Made by a program: the position numbers and the translations under genes
Assembly (NCBI GenBank): GCA_035534235.1
Contig: DATLSH010000078.1
Coordinates: forward strand, 1-32,881
Reading direction: 5' to 3'
From: Bog-473 sp035534235
GTDB lineage: Bacteria > Actinomycetota > Acidimicrobiia > Acidimicrobiales > RAAP-2
Length of the DNA: 32,881 bases
Shown: one piece after another, positions 31,612 to 32,881 of the stretch
How the letters are laid out: each line of letters begins with the position of its first letter
Numbering within the stretch: position 1 is the stretch's first letter
The notes under the pieces: generated by a model
Told to the model about the DNA's origin: nothing
The model's input: only the letters and a program-made list of their open reading frames with translations
Databases searched by the model: none

Positions 31612-32005
31612 TGCGGTTCAGTGTGCCATATGACGCACCATTGGATACCTGGGCGATCCCGTAAGAGCCGAGCTGTCCCACCGACCCGGCGACGGGGGCA
31701 CCCTGGACGTGCGCAGCTGCCGTACTCAACGAGCCGTCGTGGAGTTCACCAGCAATGTCACTACCGTCCGCGACCGAGGAAGACAGGCTGTCGAGGGCCG
31801 AACCAAAATGCGAAATGGCATGGGCAGTGACCGGACCACGGCCGTGTGGGCACGCGCCCGACGGCAATGTGCGGGGGCAGGGGGTCCTACCAGTTCGCGA
31901 TCTCGATTCGAGCTTCACCGAATCCATCCGTAAGTTCACGGAGCCTGTCGCCCTCATGGTTTCCGGGTGCGGGTCTTCGAGGAGAGACTCTCCGAGTCAA
32001 TCGCC
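31612..32005. other. Gap with an uncertain coding-like minus-strand stretch
   Basis: No clear gene. On the minus strand, about 31640-31830 read in one frame gives a chain with natural-looking composition (ISHFGSALDSLSSSVADG, then VQGAPVAGSVGQLGSYGIAQ). There is no good start codon, no ribosome site and no known domain. The frame continues past 31611 out of phase with the small membrane protein. It may be a decayed gene or chance. Confidence 0.35.
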
Positions 32006-32701
32006 CTATTGGTTTTGCCCGCAATAGAGGGCGACGTAGCCCGCCGGACCATTGCCGCCTCCAATGGCCGATGGATTCTTCGACGAAATAGCCTTTTGCG
32101 CCTTGTCCACTGTGGCCGTGGCCTTGGCCTTGATCGACTTGGGCAATGACGACAATTTCGACGCGAGTTGGTTGATCTGTGCTTGATGAGCCGTGAGAAC
32201 GGCGAGGACACCTGCCTGATCGGGGGCGTTCCCGACAGCCACGTAGATCGGAAGGAAAGTCGAGCAGAATGCGGTCGTCGTTCCTTTACCGAAGTACGTC
32301 GGCAACGGATTGCCGCTCCCATCGACCCCGCAGTAGGTGTCGACGGAACCACCGCTGGGGAGATTGTTGAGTGCGTTGGTGTTGTTGGAGGAGACGGCCG
32401 CCTCGGCGGCATTGATCAACGTCTTCACTGTCTGACCCAGCGCTCCGGATGGGGCGTTCTTCTTCATGACCGCCAGGTCGTGGGAGTGCTTCTTAATGAC
32501 GGCCAGAAAGGCGGCATCGGAGTTGACGTTTGCGCTTGCTCGGTCGATTGAATCGTTCGCGCTGCAGAAGGTTGCCTTAACGGACTTACTGGAGTGTTCC
32601 GCCGCACCGGCAGTGCTGACTCCAATATTGGTACATGCCACGATTCCAGATGCCAAGACGGCCATCATCATCGCCGTCGATGCGAGGATCATTCTGCGCA
32701 T
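32006..32701 (-). CDS. Exported protein with two internal repeats, probable lipoprotein
   Basis: This is a 231-residue protein starting at ATG 32701 with AAGCAGG upstream. MRRMILASTAMMMAVLASGIVACTN is an export signal, and IVAC could serve as a lipobox, so membrane anchoring at the Cys is plausible. The mature part consists of two related halves of about 80-90 residues. The first runs from FCSANDSIDRA to VDTYCG and the second from FCSTFLPIYVAVG to VALYCG. Each opens with FCS, contains a Lys/Ala-rich helical middle and closes with YCG, suggesting one disulfide per half. I recognise no family and no catalytic motif. A helical ligand-binding or structural role is possible. GC content appears lower than in neighbouring genes. 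Confidence 0.75.
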   Translation of the reverse strand: MRRMILASTAMMMAVLASGIVACTNIGVSTAGAAEHSSKSVKATFCSANDSIDRASANVNSDAAFLAVIKKHSHDLAVMKKNAPSGALGQTVKTLINAAEAAVSSNNTNALNNLPSGGSVDTYCGVDGSGNPLPTYFGKGTTTAFCSTFLPIYVAVGNAPDQAGVLAVLTAHQAQINQLASKLSSLPKSIKAKATATVDKAQKAISSKNPSAIGGGNGPAGYVALYCGQNQ

Positions 32702-32865
32702 TTCGGCCTGCTTTCTCTTCGCCCGATCTCAATTGGATTGCTTAACCCCAGCTATTCACGAGGCCGCATGAACTGAACGAGCCGCGTCCGCGGATATGCC
32801 CCCCGAGTAGGGGAAACTGTTGGTGTCTACGCAACAGGACCTCAAACCAGGAGGGCACTTCCAAA
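32702..32865. promoter_or_regulatory. Divergent intergenic region with short palindrome
   Basis: This gap of about 164 bases separates the minus-strand lipoprotein gene from a possible plus-strand gene start. It contains the inverted repeat CCCC-GAGTA-GGGG (32801-32813), which could be a regulator site. No reliable -35/-10 pair was found. Confidence 0.3.
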
Positions 32866-32881
32866 GTGAACGGTACCAGCA
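32866..32881 (+). CDS. Possible start of a gene running off the window
   Basis: A GTG at 32866 follows AGGAGGG (32849-32855) by 10 bases, the best Shine-Dalgarno match in this end region. Only five codons (Val/Met-Asn-Gly-Thr-Ser) are available, so the product cannot be named. Confidence 0.35.

Overview
This is a GC-rich stretch of ordinary-looking chromosome from an actinobacterium. GTG and TTG starts are frequent, genes are tightly packed and 4-base start/stop overlaps are common. A mycobacterial-type SerC, an ilvBNC operon, DUF899 and DUF2277 proteins, and a secreted deacetylase carrying repeated GYWLAGADGGVFAFG-type modules all fit Actinobacteria. The last of these suggests class Acidimicrobiia, but that placement is inferred from family resemblance only. 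No tRNA, rRNA, CRISPR array, phage or insertion sequence was seen.

Layout. 1-925: 3' part of serC. 962-6851: a short-chain dehydrogenase (SDR), a large secreted PQQ-type beta-propeller protein, a lipoprotein and a secreted Cys/Asn/Gly/Tyr-rich protein of unknown function, forming a small cell-surface block. 6919-9894 (all minus): DUF899 and DUF2277 genes, an ArsR-type repressor with an easily read promoter, a Phd/VapC toxin-antitoxin pair and an SDR. 9962-11326: polysaccharide deacetylase with 42-residue repeats. 11442-15011 (minus): the branched-chain amino acid operon ilvB-ilvN-ilvC, preceded by a leader peptide ending ILVLVT, a hairpin abutting its stop codon and an intrinsic terminator. 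This is a classic transcription-attenuation arrangement.

15052-18321 (plus): a DUF1214-like protein, an SDR and a sulfotransferase-family protein, probably one operon acting on lipid or steroid-like substrates. 18389-22195: an ABC-2 exporter (ATPase plus permease) divergent from a NarL-type two-component system that probably controls it. 22217-22827: a second VapC-type toxin with a ribbon-helix-helix antitoxin and a candidate operator. 22895-28665 (minus): an alpha/beta hydrolase and gatC, gatA, gatB (the Asp/Glu-tRNA amidotransferase), each overlapping the next by 4 bases, followed after 71 bases by ilvD. 28780-32881: an SCP2-like protein, a secreted esterase, a small membrane protein, a looser mosaic region and a secreted protein with an internal duplication. 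A new gene may begin at the right edge.

How the parts fit. IlvB/IlvN, IlvC and IlvD give three successive steps of valine/isoleucine synthesis, with ilvD unlinked from the attenuated operon by about 8 kb. The other blocks look like independent modules: surface proteins, lipid oxidoreductases, export with sensing, and toxin-antitoxin pairs. No wholly new system could be demonstrated. The most informative non-coding elements are the ilv leader/attenuator and the arsR promoter, whose -35 box contains the stop codon of the gene upstream.
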